This document shows, piece after piece, positions 5,869 to 12,612 of a stretch of DNA of 12,844 nt (position 1 is its first letter; each line of letters begins with the position of its first letter). This stretch comes from Chloroflexota bacterium (GTDB lineage: Bacteria > Chloroflexota > Anaerolineae > UBA1429): contig JACIWY010000063.1 in NCBI GenBank assembly GCA_014360745.1, forward strand, positions 1-12,844, given 5' to 3'. Position numbers and translations under genes: made by a program. The notes beneath the pieces were generated by a model. That model ran no database searches, was not told where the DNA came from, and saw only the letters and a list, made by a program, of their open reading frames with translations.

Positions 5869-7440
5869 TTATGGCGCGGAGGCCGTGCTGCCGGTTGTAG
5901 GCGAAGGGGGCGGCGTCTGCGTCGCTTTGGGCGTTCTTGTTCGCATCGGTTGAGAGGCAGTGCCGAGCGGCCTTTCAGGGCGGGCGGCCGGCAAGTAACT
6001 GCGGCCATCGTCAAAGATGATCGTCGGGCTAGGCTTGGCCACGGGCACGGCCAAGATATTTCCGTTCTGTTTATGCCAATAATCCACGCCGGGCTCTCCG
6101 TCTGAAAGCTGGTAAAAGATGGCCCGGCCATCGGCCGACCAACTGGGCTCGGCGGCGTGATCGCCCCATTCGGGTTCTACCAAGAGGCGGGGTTTGTCCG
6201 CTGAGCCGACATCCCAGACCATGAGCACGGTGCGATAGCGGTTCTCGCCCCACCAGGACCATTGGCGCAGCTCAAAGGCGATTTGAGAGGCATCGGGCGA
6301 CCAGACGGGGTGAGCCGCCGATAGGATCTGGTCGTCGGGATTGTCCAATCGCAGCAGCAATTCCGGTGTCGAGGGATTGTCCCAGGTGTAAAGGCCGGTG
6401 CCCTTTTCATCGGTCAGCGCGCCCACCAATAACGTGTTGGTAATAGGAGACCAATCCACACCCAAGAGGGTGCTCTCGGGCGGCAACACCAAACGCCCCA
6501 CGGGCTCTCCGTCGCGGGTGATGATCTCGCCGTGGAAGGCGACCTGGCGCACCTTGTCGGCGTCTAGCGTCCAAGTGTAAACGGTGCCGGCGATCAGGTC
6601 ACCCTGCGCCGACACAGAGGCCTGGCTCCAGCCCCGGCCTTCGGCGCGCACCTCGATGGTGATCGGCTGTGGGGCGTCCACCTGTAGATCCAGATCGACG
6701 TCGCCTTGAAGGACAAGGTCGTCCTGTTGGCAGACGGCCCGCGCCCAACGGGCCGAGGCGGGCACGCCGGCCAATTCAAAACTTCCGTCCTCGGCGGCCG
6801 TCGCCGGGCTGGCCGCGCCCTGGGCACAGACGACGCAAGCTCCCCCTGGCGTGAGCACGCGCCCTTTGAGCAGCACATAGGGGCCGGGGGCTTGCTTCGG
6901 CTCTACATAATCGCCGGTGACCATGTGCAGTTCGGTGCCGTCGGAGCGCATCAAAAAGAGGTTACGTTCTTGGTTGCGGCTGTGAATAAAGTCGTGGGCG
7001 CTGACAAAGGCGACCCATTGACCGTCCGGCGACCAACTCACGTCTCCCATGTTGAGTGGCTCGGCGAAATGGGTCAGGGGTTCCTCAACGCCCTGCCGAA
7101 GATCATAGAACATCAAGTTTGCCACCTGATCCTCGGCGATGCGCACAAAAGCCAGCAACGAGGATGTCGGCGGCGTAGGGGTGGCCGTGGCCGTCGCGGT
7201 GGGGCGCGCCGTGGCCGTTGGCGTGGGGGGTAGGGGGGTCGTCGTGGCGGTGGCCGTCGTCGTCGGTGTAGGAGCCTTGGCGGTCAAGGTGCCGGATAGC
7301 TTGAACGCGACAGCCGTTTCCAATGCCGGATAGTCCGGCGTCGGGGTCGGCGTCGCCGAAGGGGCGCAGGCGGTCAGGTTCAGGAGCATCAGGATGGCGC
7401 CGAGCAGGGCGATGAGGGATGATCTTCTCGGCCTGAACAT
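5869..7440 (-). CDS. Lipoprotein with TolB/PD40-type propeller repeats and an inserted carboxypeptidase-regulatory-like domain
   Basis: A 523-residue predicted surface lipoprotein. The signal has RPRR at 3-6, a hydrophobic run at about 9-21 and lipobox LTAC ending at C25. A low-complexity Thr/Pro/Ala linker spans about 28-93; a second shorter one closes the protein (about 498-523). WD40-like PD40 blades are visible as SWSPDGQWVAFVS (135-147), VWSPDASQIAFEL (379-391) and PSWSADGRAIFYQL (432-445). Between blades one and two, about 187-320, lies a segment with LKGRVLTPGGACVVC and EDGSFELAGVP, the pattern of a carboxypeptidase regulatory-like beta-sandwich. ATG 7440 is preceded by GAGG at a suitable distance; the longer frame to 7503 would bury the signal peptide. 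The protein probably senses or binds something extracellular; ligand unknown. The -1 neighbour on the same strand is the nucleoside hydrolase gene, 189 bases upstream. Confidence 0.85.
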   Translation of the reverse strand: MFRPRRSSLIALLGAILMLLNLTACAPSATPTPTPDYPALETAVAFKLSGTLTAKAPTPTTTATATTTPLPPTPTATARPTATATATPTPPTSSLLAFVRIAEDQVANLMFYDLRQGVEEPLTHFAEPLNMGDVSWSPDGQWVAFVSAHDFIHSRNQERNLFLMRSDGTELHMVTGDYVEPKQAPGPYVLLKGRVLTPGGACVVCAQGAASPATAAEDGSFELAGVPASARWARAVCQQDDLVLQGDVDLDLQVDAPQPITIEVRAEGRGWSQASVSAQGDLIAGTVYTWTLDADKVRQVAFHGEIITRDGEPVGRLVLPPESTLLGVDWSPITNTLLVGALTDEKGTGLYTWDNPSTPELLLRLDNPDDQILSAAHPVWSPDASQIAFELRQWSWWGENRYRTVLMVWDVGSADKPRLLVEPEWGDHAAEPSWSADGRAIFYQLSDGEPGVDYWHKQNGNILAVPVAKPSPTIIFDDGRSYLPAARPERPLGTASQPMRTRTPKATQTPPPSPTTGSTASAP

Positions 7441-7562
7441 CTTTACCTCGGGAAAATAGTGGCCATGAGATGCCGGCGCTTGGGGCCCGTGAGGGCAGTC
7501 CAAGCCACACCAACCCCTACCAAGTCGCCGGCGTTAGCGAAATAGCGACGGCGACCGGCTCA

Positions 7563-7578
7563 GCCCACCCGGGTGGGC
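7563..7578. terminator. Perfect 16-base palindrome downstream of the nucleoside hydrolase gene
   Basis: GCCCACCCGGGTGGGC is its own reverse complement. It lies 51 bases after the nucleoside hydrolase stop (minus strand) and 122 bases before the lipoprotein start. As RNA it forms a GC-rich six-base stem with a CCGG loop, but no T run follows, so termination would be imperfect. Another GCCCAC half-site lies a few bases upstream on the minus strand. It could equally be a protein binding site. Nothing else clear is seen in 7441-7629. Confidence 0.4.
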
Positions 7579-7629
7579 GACCCAAAGTGGGCTTGGCGAA
7601 GATAGACGCGATGTCAATCGCCGGGCAGA

Positions 7630-8550
7630 TCATGGCCAAGCTTGTAGTTTGCGGAACAGATCGCCAAAGATACGATCGCGATTTACGTCCACGGCCTCGC
7701 GGATCTTGTGTCGGCCGGGGTCCTCGGGCGCCCAGGTGAGGTCGTCGCGCAGGATCGGCGAGGGACGCAGCTCGGTGGGCACCCAGGCGGGTTCGTTCAG
7801 CCAGGCTATGGCGCTGATGTCCCAGAGGACCTTGGAGGCGGCGAAATGGTCGTCGCGATATTGCTCATAGATCTGGTATAAATAGTCGCCGATCTCACCC
7901 CGCCCCTTGACATAGGTGGCCATCTCGGGCAGAGTGGTGCGTAGGTGTTCGGCGACGTTCTTGCAGGGGATATGCACCAGGGGGACGCCGGAGTTGAACA
8001 CCACGCGCGCGGCGGCGATATCCTGTTGCAAGTTGAACTCGGCGGCGGTGGGCCAATAATGCGGTTGGCCGCCCAGCCAGACGACGACGATGCGGCGCAC
8101 CAGCTCCGGCTCGAGGAGCAGGGCCGAGGCCACGTTGGTGATGGCGCCGATGGCCACGGTGTAGAGCAGCCCGTCGCGAGGGGCCATGGCGCGGGCGACG
8201 AGATCTTGGGCCGCGGGGCTGGGCAACGGCTCGGCCTCCGAGGGGAGGTAGCCACGAGAGCCTCGATAGGCTCGCCCCTCGTGATCGATACCCAACTTGG
8301 CCAGGATACGCAATATCTCCGCATAGCTTTTTTTCATCCCGTCCTCAGGGCCCGTCGAGCGCCGGTTAAAAAAGGGCGCCGCATAGATCGCCTCCACCGT
8401 GAGGTTGGGGGAAAGCAGGGCATAGACCAGGGCGAACTGGTCGTCGATTTCGTTGTAGGTGTCGGTGTCGAGCACCATCGAGACGGGTCCACGGGGCGGC
8501 TCCAGCCGGGCTCGGCGCTCCGCTTCGCTCAATACCGGGAATGGGCTCAT
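7630..8550 (-). CDS. Inosine-uridine-type nucleoside hydrolase
   Basis: A 306-residue hydrolase expected to cleave the N-glycosidic bond of ribonucleosides, releasing base and ribose. The calcium-binding aspartate cluster is DTDTYNEIDD at 28-37, a variant of the usual DTDxGxDD, as found in the subgroup with an inserted NEI. Other family landmarks are AIGAITNVASALLLEP at 133-148 (Ca-ligand region), WLGG at 158-161, EFNLQQDIAAARVVFNSGVP at 171-190, and WDISAIAW at 243-250 with D244 in place of the C-terminal metal aspartate. Length is normal for the family. There is no signal peptide, so it acts in the cytoplasm. ATG 8550 has AAGGGGG about eight bases upstream; the reading frame runs on to 9075 antisense to the sulfatase, but that is not coding. 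It is transcribed divergently from the sulfatase. Confidence 0.9.
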   Translation of the reverse strand: MSPFPVLSEAERRARLEPPRGPVSMVLDTDTYNEIDDQFALVYALLSPNLTVEAIYAAPFFNRRSTGPEDGMKKSYAEILRILAKLGIDHEGRAYRGSRGYLPSEAEPLPSPAAQDLVARAMAPRDGLLYTVAIGAITNVASALLLEPELVRRIVVVWLGGQPHYWPTAAEFNLQQDIAAARVVFNSGVPLVHIPCKNVAEHLRTTLPEMATYVKGRGEIGDYLYQIYEQYRDDHFAASKVLWDISAIAWLNEPAWVPTELRPSPILRDDLTWAPEDPGRHKIREAVDVNRDRIFGDLFRKLQAWP

Positions 8551-8589
8551 CCTCGGCCCCCTTTCTGTACACGTGGATCGACGAGAGAT

Positions 8590-8619
8590 ATTATGCCCAA
8601 AGGGGGGATGAGGTGGCAA
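8590..8619 (-). promoter_or_regulatory. Promoter of the nucleoside hydrolase gene
   Basis: On the minus strand TTGCCA (8619-8614) and CATAAT (8595-8590) are separated by 18 bases, and the ATG follows 39 bases later. It lies in the 137-base divergent gap with the sulfatase gene. No equally good plus-strand promoter was found; TTGTGC-18-TATCGA (8627-8656) is the best weak candidate for the sulfatase. Confidence 0.55.
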
Positions 8620-8687
8620 ATTGGGCTTGTGCCGTATCGCGCATGGCCGGTATCGACAATCCAAATGCAAAGGGGATTTGGTAAAGA

Positions 8688-10142
8688 ATGAAAAAAGAGC
8701 AAGGGATGAATTTTGTCTTTTTCTTTCCCGACGAGATGCGTGCCGAATCGGTCTCCTGCTATGGCCACCCGTTGGTGCAGATGCCGAATTATGACCGCGT
8801 GGCACAGGAAGGGGTGCGTTTCGAACAGTGCCATGTGCAACATCCGGTTTGCTCGCCAGCGCGGTGCAGCCTGATGACGGGCTGGTATCCGCATGTCGCC
8901 GGGCATCGCACGTTGTGGCATTTATTGCGGCCCCATCAGCCCAGCCTTTTTCGTTACCTACGCGAGGTGGGTTATTGGATCGAGTGGCATGGCAAGAACG
9001 ATCTCTATGCCGCCGAGTCGTTCCCGCTGTGCGTGGATCGTTTTGCTCAGGCGGAGGGAAGCCATATGGGGCCAAACCCCTATAGCCTGGAAGATCCCCG
9101 TTACATGAGCTTTCTCTACGAGCCCTTTTCCGGCGACCGACGCGAGACGCGGGATATACGCAACGTGGCGGCCGGGATCGAGTTTCTGCGCCGACGCAGG
9201 CCGGATGATCCGCCCTTTTTCCTTTATCTGCCGCTGAGCATGCCCCATCCGCCCTATGCGGCGCCGGAGCCCTATCATTCTATGTACGATCCGGCGGACC
9301 TGCCCCCGCTGCGCCCGGCGGATCTGCCGGACAAGCCCGACTTTTACCGGCTGATCCGCCGGTATCGGCGGCTGGACGAGCTACCCGAAGGCCATCTGGA
9401 GCGCATACAAGCCGTCTACCTGGGCAGCAACAGCTATGTCGATTGGATGCTGGGCGAGCTGTTGACCGCCTTGGACGAGACCGGCCTGGCGGTGAATACG
9501 ACGCTCATCGTCTCTTCCGACCACGGCGATTGGGCCGGCGATTATGGCTTGGTGGAAAAGTGGCCCAGCGCTCTGGACGATACCATCACCCGCGTGCCGT
9601 TGTTGATCCGGATGCCGGGGGGCGCCGCGGGCCATGTCGTCGAGGAGCCGGTGGAGCTGATGGATCTGATGCCCACGATCTTGGAGCTGGCCGGGGTCCG
9701 GGCGCGACACACCCACCTGGCCCGTTCCCTCCTGCCCCAGTTGCAGGGTGCGCCCGGCGACCCTGAGCGGGCCGTGTTCTGTGAAGGGGGGTATGATACC
9801 CACGAGCCGCGCTGCTTTGAGGGGCGTTGGGCCGATTACGACATCCCCCGTTCGCCGGCGCACATCTATTATCCCAAAGGTCTCCAACAGCAAGAGCACC
9901 CGGAAAGCGTCTGCCGTGCGGCGATGTTGCGTACACAGCAATACAAGTTGGTGCGTCGCACGAACGGTGTCCAAGAGCTGTACGATTTGGCCCGAGACCC
10001 ACGTGAGCTGCGCAATAGGTACGACGATCCCGACTATGCCCACGTTCGTGCCCAATTGGAGGCGCGCATGTTGGAATGGTATATCCATAGTGCAGATGTG
10101 GTACCGTGGGATGAGAATCCCCGTGGATTGCCGTCTTCTTGA
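8688..10142 (+). CDS. Formylglycine-dependent sulfatase (arylsulfatase-like, type I)
   Basis: A 484-residue sulfatase-family hydrolase. The signature C55-S-P-A-R59, followed by CSLMTGWYPH, marks C55 as the residue converted to formylglycine by a sulfatase-modifying enzyme, so it is the Cys-type. Metal and catalytic neighbours are visible: PDEMR at 14-18 near the first metal aspartate (D15), HGKND at 101-105, MPHPPY at 185-190 with H187, and SSDHGDWAGDYGLVEKW at 276-292 with D278, H279 and K291. The C-terminal part, with YKLVRRTNGVQELYDLARDPRELRNRYDDP, is typical of the family's small domain. No signal peptide is seen, so it may act in the cytoplasm. Substrate is unknown; sulfatases of this group also include phosphonate and sulfonate cleavers. 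An ATG at 8706 is an alternative start, but AAGGGGA sits 11 bases before 8688. The maturase must be encoded elsewhere. Confidence 0.92.
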   Translation: MKKEQGMNFVFFFPDEMRAESVSCYGHPLVQMPNYDRVAQEGVRFEQCHVQHPVCSPARCSLMTGWYPHVAGHRTLWHLLRPHQPSLFRYLREVGYWIEWHGKNDLYAAESFPLCVDRFAQAEGSHMGPNPYSLEDPRYMSFLYEPFSGDRRETRDIRNVAAGIEFLRRRRPDDPPFFLYLPLSMPHPPYAAPEPYHSMYDPADLPPLRPADLPDKPDFYRLIRRYRRLDELPEGHLERIQAVYLGSNSYVDWMLGELLTALDETGLAVNTTLIVSSDHGDWAGDYGLVEKWPSALDDTITRVPLLIRMPGGAAGHVVEEPVELMDLMPTILELAGVRARHTHLARSLLPQLQGAPGDPERAVFCEGGYDTHEPRCFEGRWADYDIPRSPAHIYYPKGLQQQEHPESVCRAAMLRTQQYKLVRRTNGVQELYDLARDPRELRNRYDDPDYAHVRAQLEARMLEWYIHSADVVPWDENPRGLPSS

Positions 10143-10162
10143 TGCTTTTTGTAACCACAGCT

Positions 10163-10191
10163 TTGACGTTATCCAGGCTTCGTGGTATATT
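10163..10191 (+). promoter_or_regulatory. tRNA-Val promoter
   Basis: TTGACG at 10163-10168 and TATATT at 10186-10191 are separated by 17 bases, the strongest sigma-70-like pair in the window. Transcription should start near 10198, about ten bases before the mature tRNA. Confidence 0.75.
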
Positions 10192-10207
10192 TACTTGGTG
10201 CGCCTCT

Positions 10208-10280
10208 GGGCGAATAGCTCAGCTGGGAGAGCGCTTCCCTTACAAGGAAGAGGTCACAGGTTCGAGCCCTGTTTCGCCCA
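10208..10280 (+). tRNA. tRNA-Val (anticodon TAC)
   Basis: Seventy-three bases fold as a complete cloverleaf. The acceptor GGGCGAA pairs with TTCGCCC. The D arm is GCTC/GAGC, and the anticodon stem CTTCC/GGAAG encloses loop CTTACAA with anticodon TAC. The variable loop is AGGTC and the T arm ACAGG/CCTGT has loop TTCGAGC. The discriminator base is A and CCA is not encoded. TAC reads valine GTA and GTG codons. A run of six T directly after position 10280 may help end transcription. Confidence 0.97.
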
Positions 10281-10299
10281 TTTTTTGTTGTGCGCCAAG

Positions 10300-10316
10300 G
10301 CCCCCGTGAAGGGGGC
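10300..10316 (+). terminator. GC hairpin downstream of tRNA-Val
   Basis: GCCCCC at 10300-10305 pairs with GGGGGC at 10311-10316 around GTGAA. A short TTTT occurs eight bases later (10325-10328) rather than immediately. It is a probable weak terminator for the tRNA, or a barrier between the tRNA and the downstream gene, for which I find no clear promoter of its own. Confidence 0.5.
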
Positions 10317-10325
10317 ATGATCCGT

Positions 10326-10367
10326 TTTGCCCCCAACCTCGGCCAAAAATGTCCAAGGCGAGGTTGG
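10326..10367. repeat. Diverged copy of a palindromic repeat, in the leader of the 582-residue gene
   Basis: CCAACCTCG (10333-10341) and CGAGGTTGG (10359-10367) form a perfect nine-base inverted repeat with a 17-base spacer. The left part, starting TTTGCCC at 10326, is identical to the in-gene element at 11161 over 21 bases except for two positions (CC versus AA), and both share the spacer start GCCAA. It lies 32 bases before the ATG, in the 5' leader. Confidence 0.65.
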
Positions 10368-10398
10368 CGTCGGACGCTTGGGCATACTTGGAGGGGGT

Positions 10399-12147
10399 AT
10401 GGTCGGAGTTCGGGAGTTGAGAACGCAGAGCGAGGCGTTCTGGCGCGACGAGTATCGGGTCGATGAAGGAGATATCGACCTCATCACCGGCTTGATCCTG
10501 GAGGCGGGCAAGCCACAACGGCTGGAGACCCTGGCCTCGGCGATTATCCTACATCGTTTTCGCGCCGAAAAGGAAGCCGTTGCCGAGCAGGCGCGCCGTG
10601 GCAAGATCTATCGCCCCGCCGATGAGGCCCGGGTGGGTGAGGAGTTGGTCTTTCCCGCGTTCGATTTCGCTGTGGGCAAGGTCGTCGACGTGCGCCCGGG
10701 GCGTAACCCCAAGTATGGTCCTTTTCAGGTGATCCGGGTGCGCTTTGAGGAGCCGGTGCCCGGCCCTCAAGAGCGTGAGTTCGCCAGTTCCTTTGTCCAT
10801 CCCCATCCGTTAAATCGGCCCTTGGAGGAATTGGTCGTAGGCGGTGGCTCGGAGATCGGCGAGGAGGAGCTGATCGAGATCGCCGGGCCCTATGTGTCGG
10901 CCAAGTTACAGGCGGCGCTCGAAAAGGATGACGAGTTTGTCTATTTCGATGGCACCTGGTTCCTGCGTGCGCTGTTGCCCGAGATCCACATCGGTCATCT
11001 GAACTTGGCCGAAGCGGTGATCTACGAGGCGGGGCACCCTGTGTCGGCGCGCGACATCTTGCAGGAGCTGGAACTCGAAACGACCACCTCCATCCAGGCG
11101 CAGCTTTTTGCCCTCAACCATGCCTTGGGGGAAGACGAGCGCTTCGACAATGTGAGTTTGTTTGCCCAAAACCTCGGCCAAGATGGGAGTGTCGAGGTTT
11201 TGGGCAAAACCGAGGGGCCGGTCTGGTATCTGCGCGCTTTGGAGCCGGAGGCGGTCTTTGAGCGGCCGGCGGTTCTACGCCCCGCTTTTCGCGCCCGAGG
11301 GGGTGAGTATGTGGGCATCACCACCCTCGACATGATCGACGAGATCGGCGATGAGTTGGACGATGTGCCGTCGGTATTGGTGCGCGAGGTGACAGAGATT
11401 CGTATAGAGCTGCCCTTCCCCCATCTTTATGCGGGCACGTTGCCGGCCACGCAGCAGTTTTTAAACATGTTGCCGGTAACCACGGCCTCGCATTTTGCTA
11501 TCACTCTGGCGATTGCAGGGAAGCGCCAAGAGATCGAAGCTTGGGTGTTGCCCGAGGAGCGCTATATCGCCGGTTTGGGGGATTGGTACGCGGCGGTGGG
11601 GATGTGCGTCGGTGGGCGCCTCGCGTTGACGCCGACAGGCGATCCTTTCCGTTACCAGCTGGCTTATGAACCCTCCGGTTCGCGGCGCAGCGAGTGGTTG
11701 CGCGCGGCGATGGTCGAAGGTGGCGAATTGGTGCTGCAAATGGCCCGCGCCAGCGTCGAGGTGGTTTGCGATCGCGAGATGCTGATCGATGTTCCCGATC
11801 GAGAGGCTATTGTGGCGTTGATGGCTGCCCGCGAGCGCGATCAGGTGCCGCTGAGCCGCTTGATCCGCAAAGCCTTCGCCGAGTTGGCCAAACTGAGCAG
11901 CGGGGGGGTCGTGCATATCAAGGGGCTTTATTCGGTCGTCAACCTTATGCGCCGCTCTGGTTTGGTGCCGATTTTGGCCGAGCTGGCCCGCAATGCCTGT
12001 TTTGATCCTGTGGGCCAGGGTTATTGGGCTTATTCTCCGGCCCTCGAAGGGACTCTCTACCAGACTCCCGACGAAATGCGCGAGCGCCCACTATCCGGCC
12101 GAGATGATCTGGTCAAAGACCAGGTTGTCCAGTACTTGGGGAGGTAG
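10399..12147 (+). CDS. Uncharacterised protein with winged-helix-like segments
   Basis: A 582-residue cytoplasmic protein whose family I do not recognise. The N-terminal ~60 residues (FWRDEYRVDEGDIDLITGLI, then RLETLASAIILHRF) read as a helical or winged-helix segment. A beta-rich stretch with VGKVVDVRPGRNPKYGPFQVIRVRF (about 92-116) follows. Residues about 200-283, with LNLAEAVIYEAGHPVSARDILQEL and later RFDNV and VWYLRALEP, resemble a HARE-type winged helix, known from the RNA polymerase delta subunit. The C-terminal part (about 480-545) has LSRLIRKAFAELAKLSSGGVVHIKGLYSVVNLMRRSGLVPILAELA, two or three amphipathic helices. No catalytic motif, membrane segment or signal is visible. ATG 10399 has GGAGG four bases upstream; an upstream TTG at 10327 would run through the palindromic repeat and has no ribosome binding site. 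The 144-residue gene starts six bases after its stop. A role in nucleic acid binding is a guess. Confidence 0.8.
   Translation: MVGVRELRTQSEAFWRDEYRVDEGDIDLITGLILEAGKPQRLETLASAIILHRFRAEKEAVAEQARRGKIYRPADEARVGEELVFPAFDFAVGKVVDVRPGRNPKYGPFQVIRVRFEEPVPGPQEREFASSFVHPHPLNRPLEELVVGGGSEIGEEELIEIAGPYVSAKLQAALEKDDEFVYFDGTWFLRALLPEIHIGHLNLAEAVIYEAGHPVSARDILQELELETTTSIQAQLFALNHALGEDERFDNVSLFAQNLGQDGSVEVLGKTEGPVWYLRALEPEAVFERPAVLRPAFRARGGEYVGITTLDMIDEIGDELDDVPSVLVREVTEIRIELPFPHLYAGTLPATQQFLNMLPVTTASHFAITLAIAGKRQEIEAWVLPEERYIAGLGDWYAAVGMCVGGRLALTPTGDPFRYQLAYEPSGSRRSEWLRAAMVEGGELVLQMARASVEVVCDREMLIDVPDREAIVALMAARERDQVPLSRLIRKAFAELAKLSSGGVVHIKGLYSVVNLMRRSGLVPILAELARNACFDPVGQGYWAYSPALEGTLYQTPDEMRERPLSGRDDLVKDQVVQYLGR
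11161..11208. repeat. 48-base palindromic element inside the coding region
   Basis: TTTGCCCAAAACCTCG at 11161-11176 is the exact reverse complement of CGAGGTTTTGGGCAAA at 11193-11208, with a 16-base spacer. The element is 48 bases, exactly 16 codons (residues 255-270), so the reading frame is kept. In the protein it falls between the RFDNV and VWYLRALEP strands of a winged-helix-like region, where a loop would tolerate it. The 10326-10367 repeat is a diverged relative. Confidence 0.8.
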
Positions 12148-12152
12148 AGAGG

Positions 12153-12587
12153 ATGCCGACGGCTCTGAAATGGATACGCCCCACGATAGACACCAAGTTT
12201 CATATCGATATGGAGTGGTGGCAAGAGAGCGGGCGCGACATCCATGTCTATATGCAAGAAGTGCTCTGCGACGAGTGTCGCGATGAGCTATCCGCCGATA
12301 TCCACAACTTGGAAGAGGTGGATTGGGTGGACGAAGAGACAGCCGAGGTGTTTCGCGTCGATGCGCTCTGGCACGCCTTGCGTACCTGTTGCAGCACCAA
12401 GCCCGATTATATCACGCCCAACACGCCCATCATCGATGCTATCTTTCTCACCTTTTTGGCCAACGGCAATCGCCCGTTGAGCGTGCGTGAGCTCTACGAG
12501 CGGCTGGATCGTCGCCCTCCCGAAGTGTTGTTGCGCATCCTCACCGGCAAGCAGGTGTACATGGGCATTCGGCCCGTGCGCGATTGA
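12153..12587 (+). CDS. Small CxxC protein with C-terminal winged-helix-like segment
   Basis: A 144-residue protein I do not recognise. The first half has a tryptophan- and acid-rich region (KFHIDMEWWQESGRDIH) and a CDEC at 39-42. H74 and the pair C79-C80 follow in HALRTCCST. The four cysteines and the histidine could bind zinc or another metal, but no known finger spacing is matched. The last 55 residues (TPIIDAIFLTFLANGNRPLSVRELYERL, then PPEVLLRILTGKQVYMGIRPV) have the shape of a winged helix. The ATG at 12153 follows GGAGG, which overlaps the previous stop, six bases after the 582-residue gene, so translational coupling is likely. It is probably a partner of that protein. Confidence 0.78.
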   Translation: MPTALKWIRPTIDTKFHIDMEWWQESGRDIHVYMQEVLCDECRDELSADIHNLEEVDWVDEETAEVFRVDALWHALRTCCSTKPDYITPNTPIIDAIFLTFLANGNRPLSVRELYERLDRRPPEVLLRILTGKQVYMGIRPVRD

Positions 12588-12612
12588 GCGTCGTAAAAGG
12601 AAAAGGCCGGGG

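Noticed and set aside
7166..7290. GC-rich near-repetitive tract resembling a minisatellite
   Set aside because: It encodes the Thr/Pro/Ala linker of the lipoprotein in frame; the repetition follows from amino acid composition.
7606..7622. TTGACA on the minus strand just after the nucleoside hydrolase stop, as a lipoprotein promoter
   Set aside because: No -10 box lies 16-18 bases downstream; TATCTT is much too close.
8551..9075. Long open frame extending the nucleoside hydrolase upstream, antisense to the sulfatase
   Set aside because: The added 175 residues look like low-complexity shadow sequence; ATG 8550 has a good ribosome binding site and promoter, and the family motif starts 28 residues after it.
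10368..10398. TTGGCG...TACTTG as a promoter for the 582-residue gene
   Set aside because: The -35/-10 spacing is about 15 bases and both boxes are poor; the -10 would overlap the ribosome binding site.
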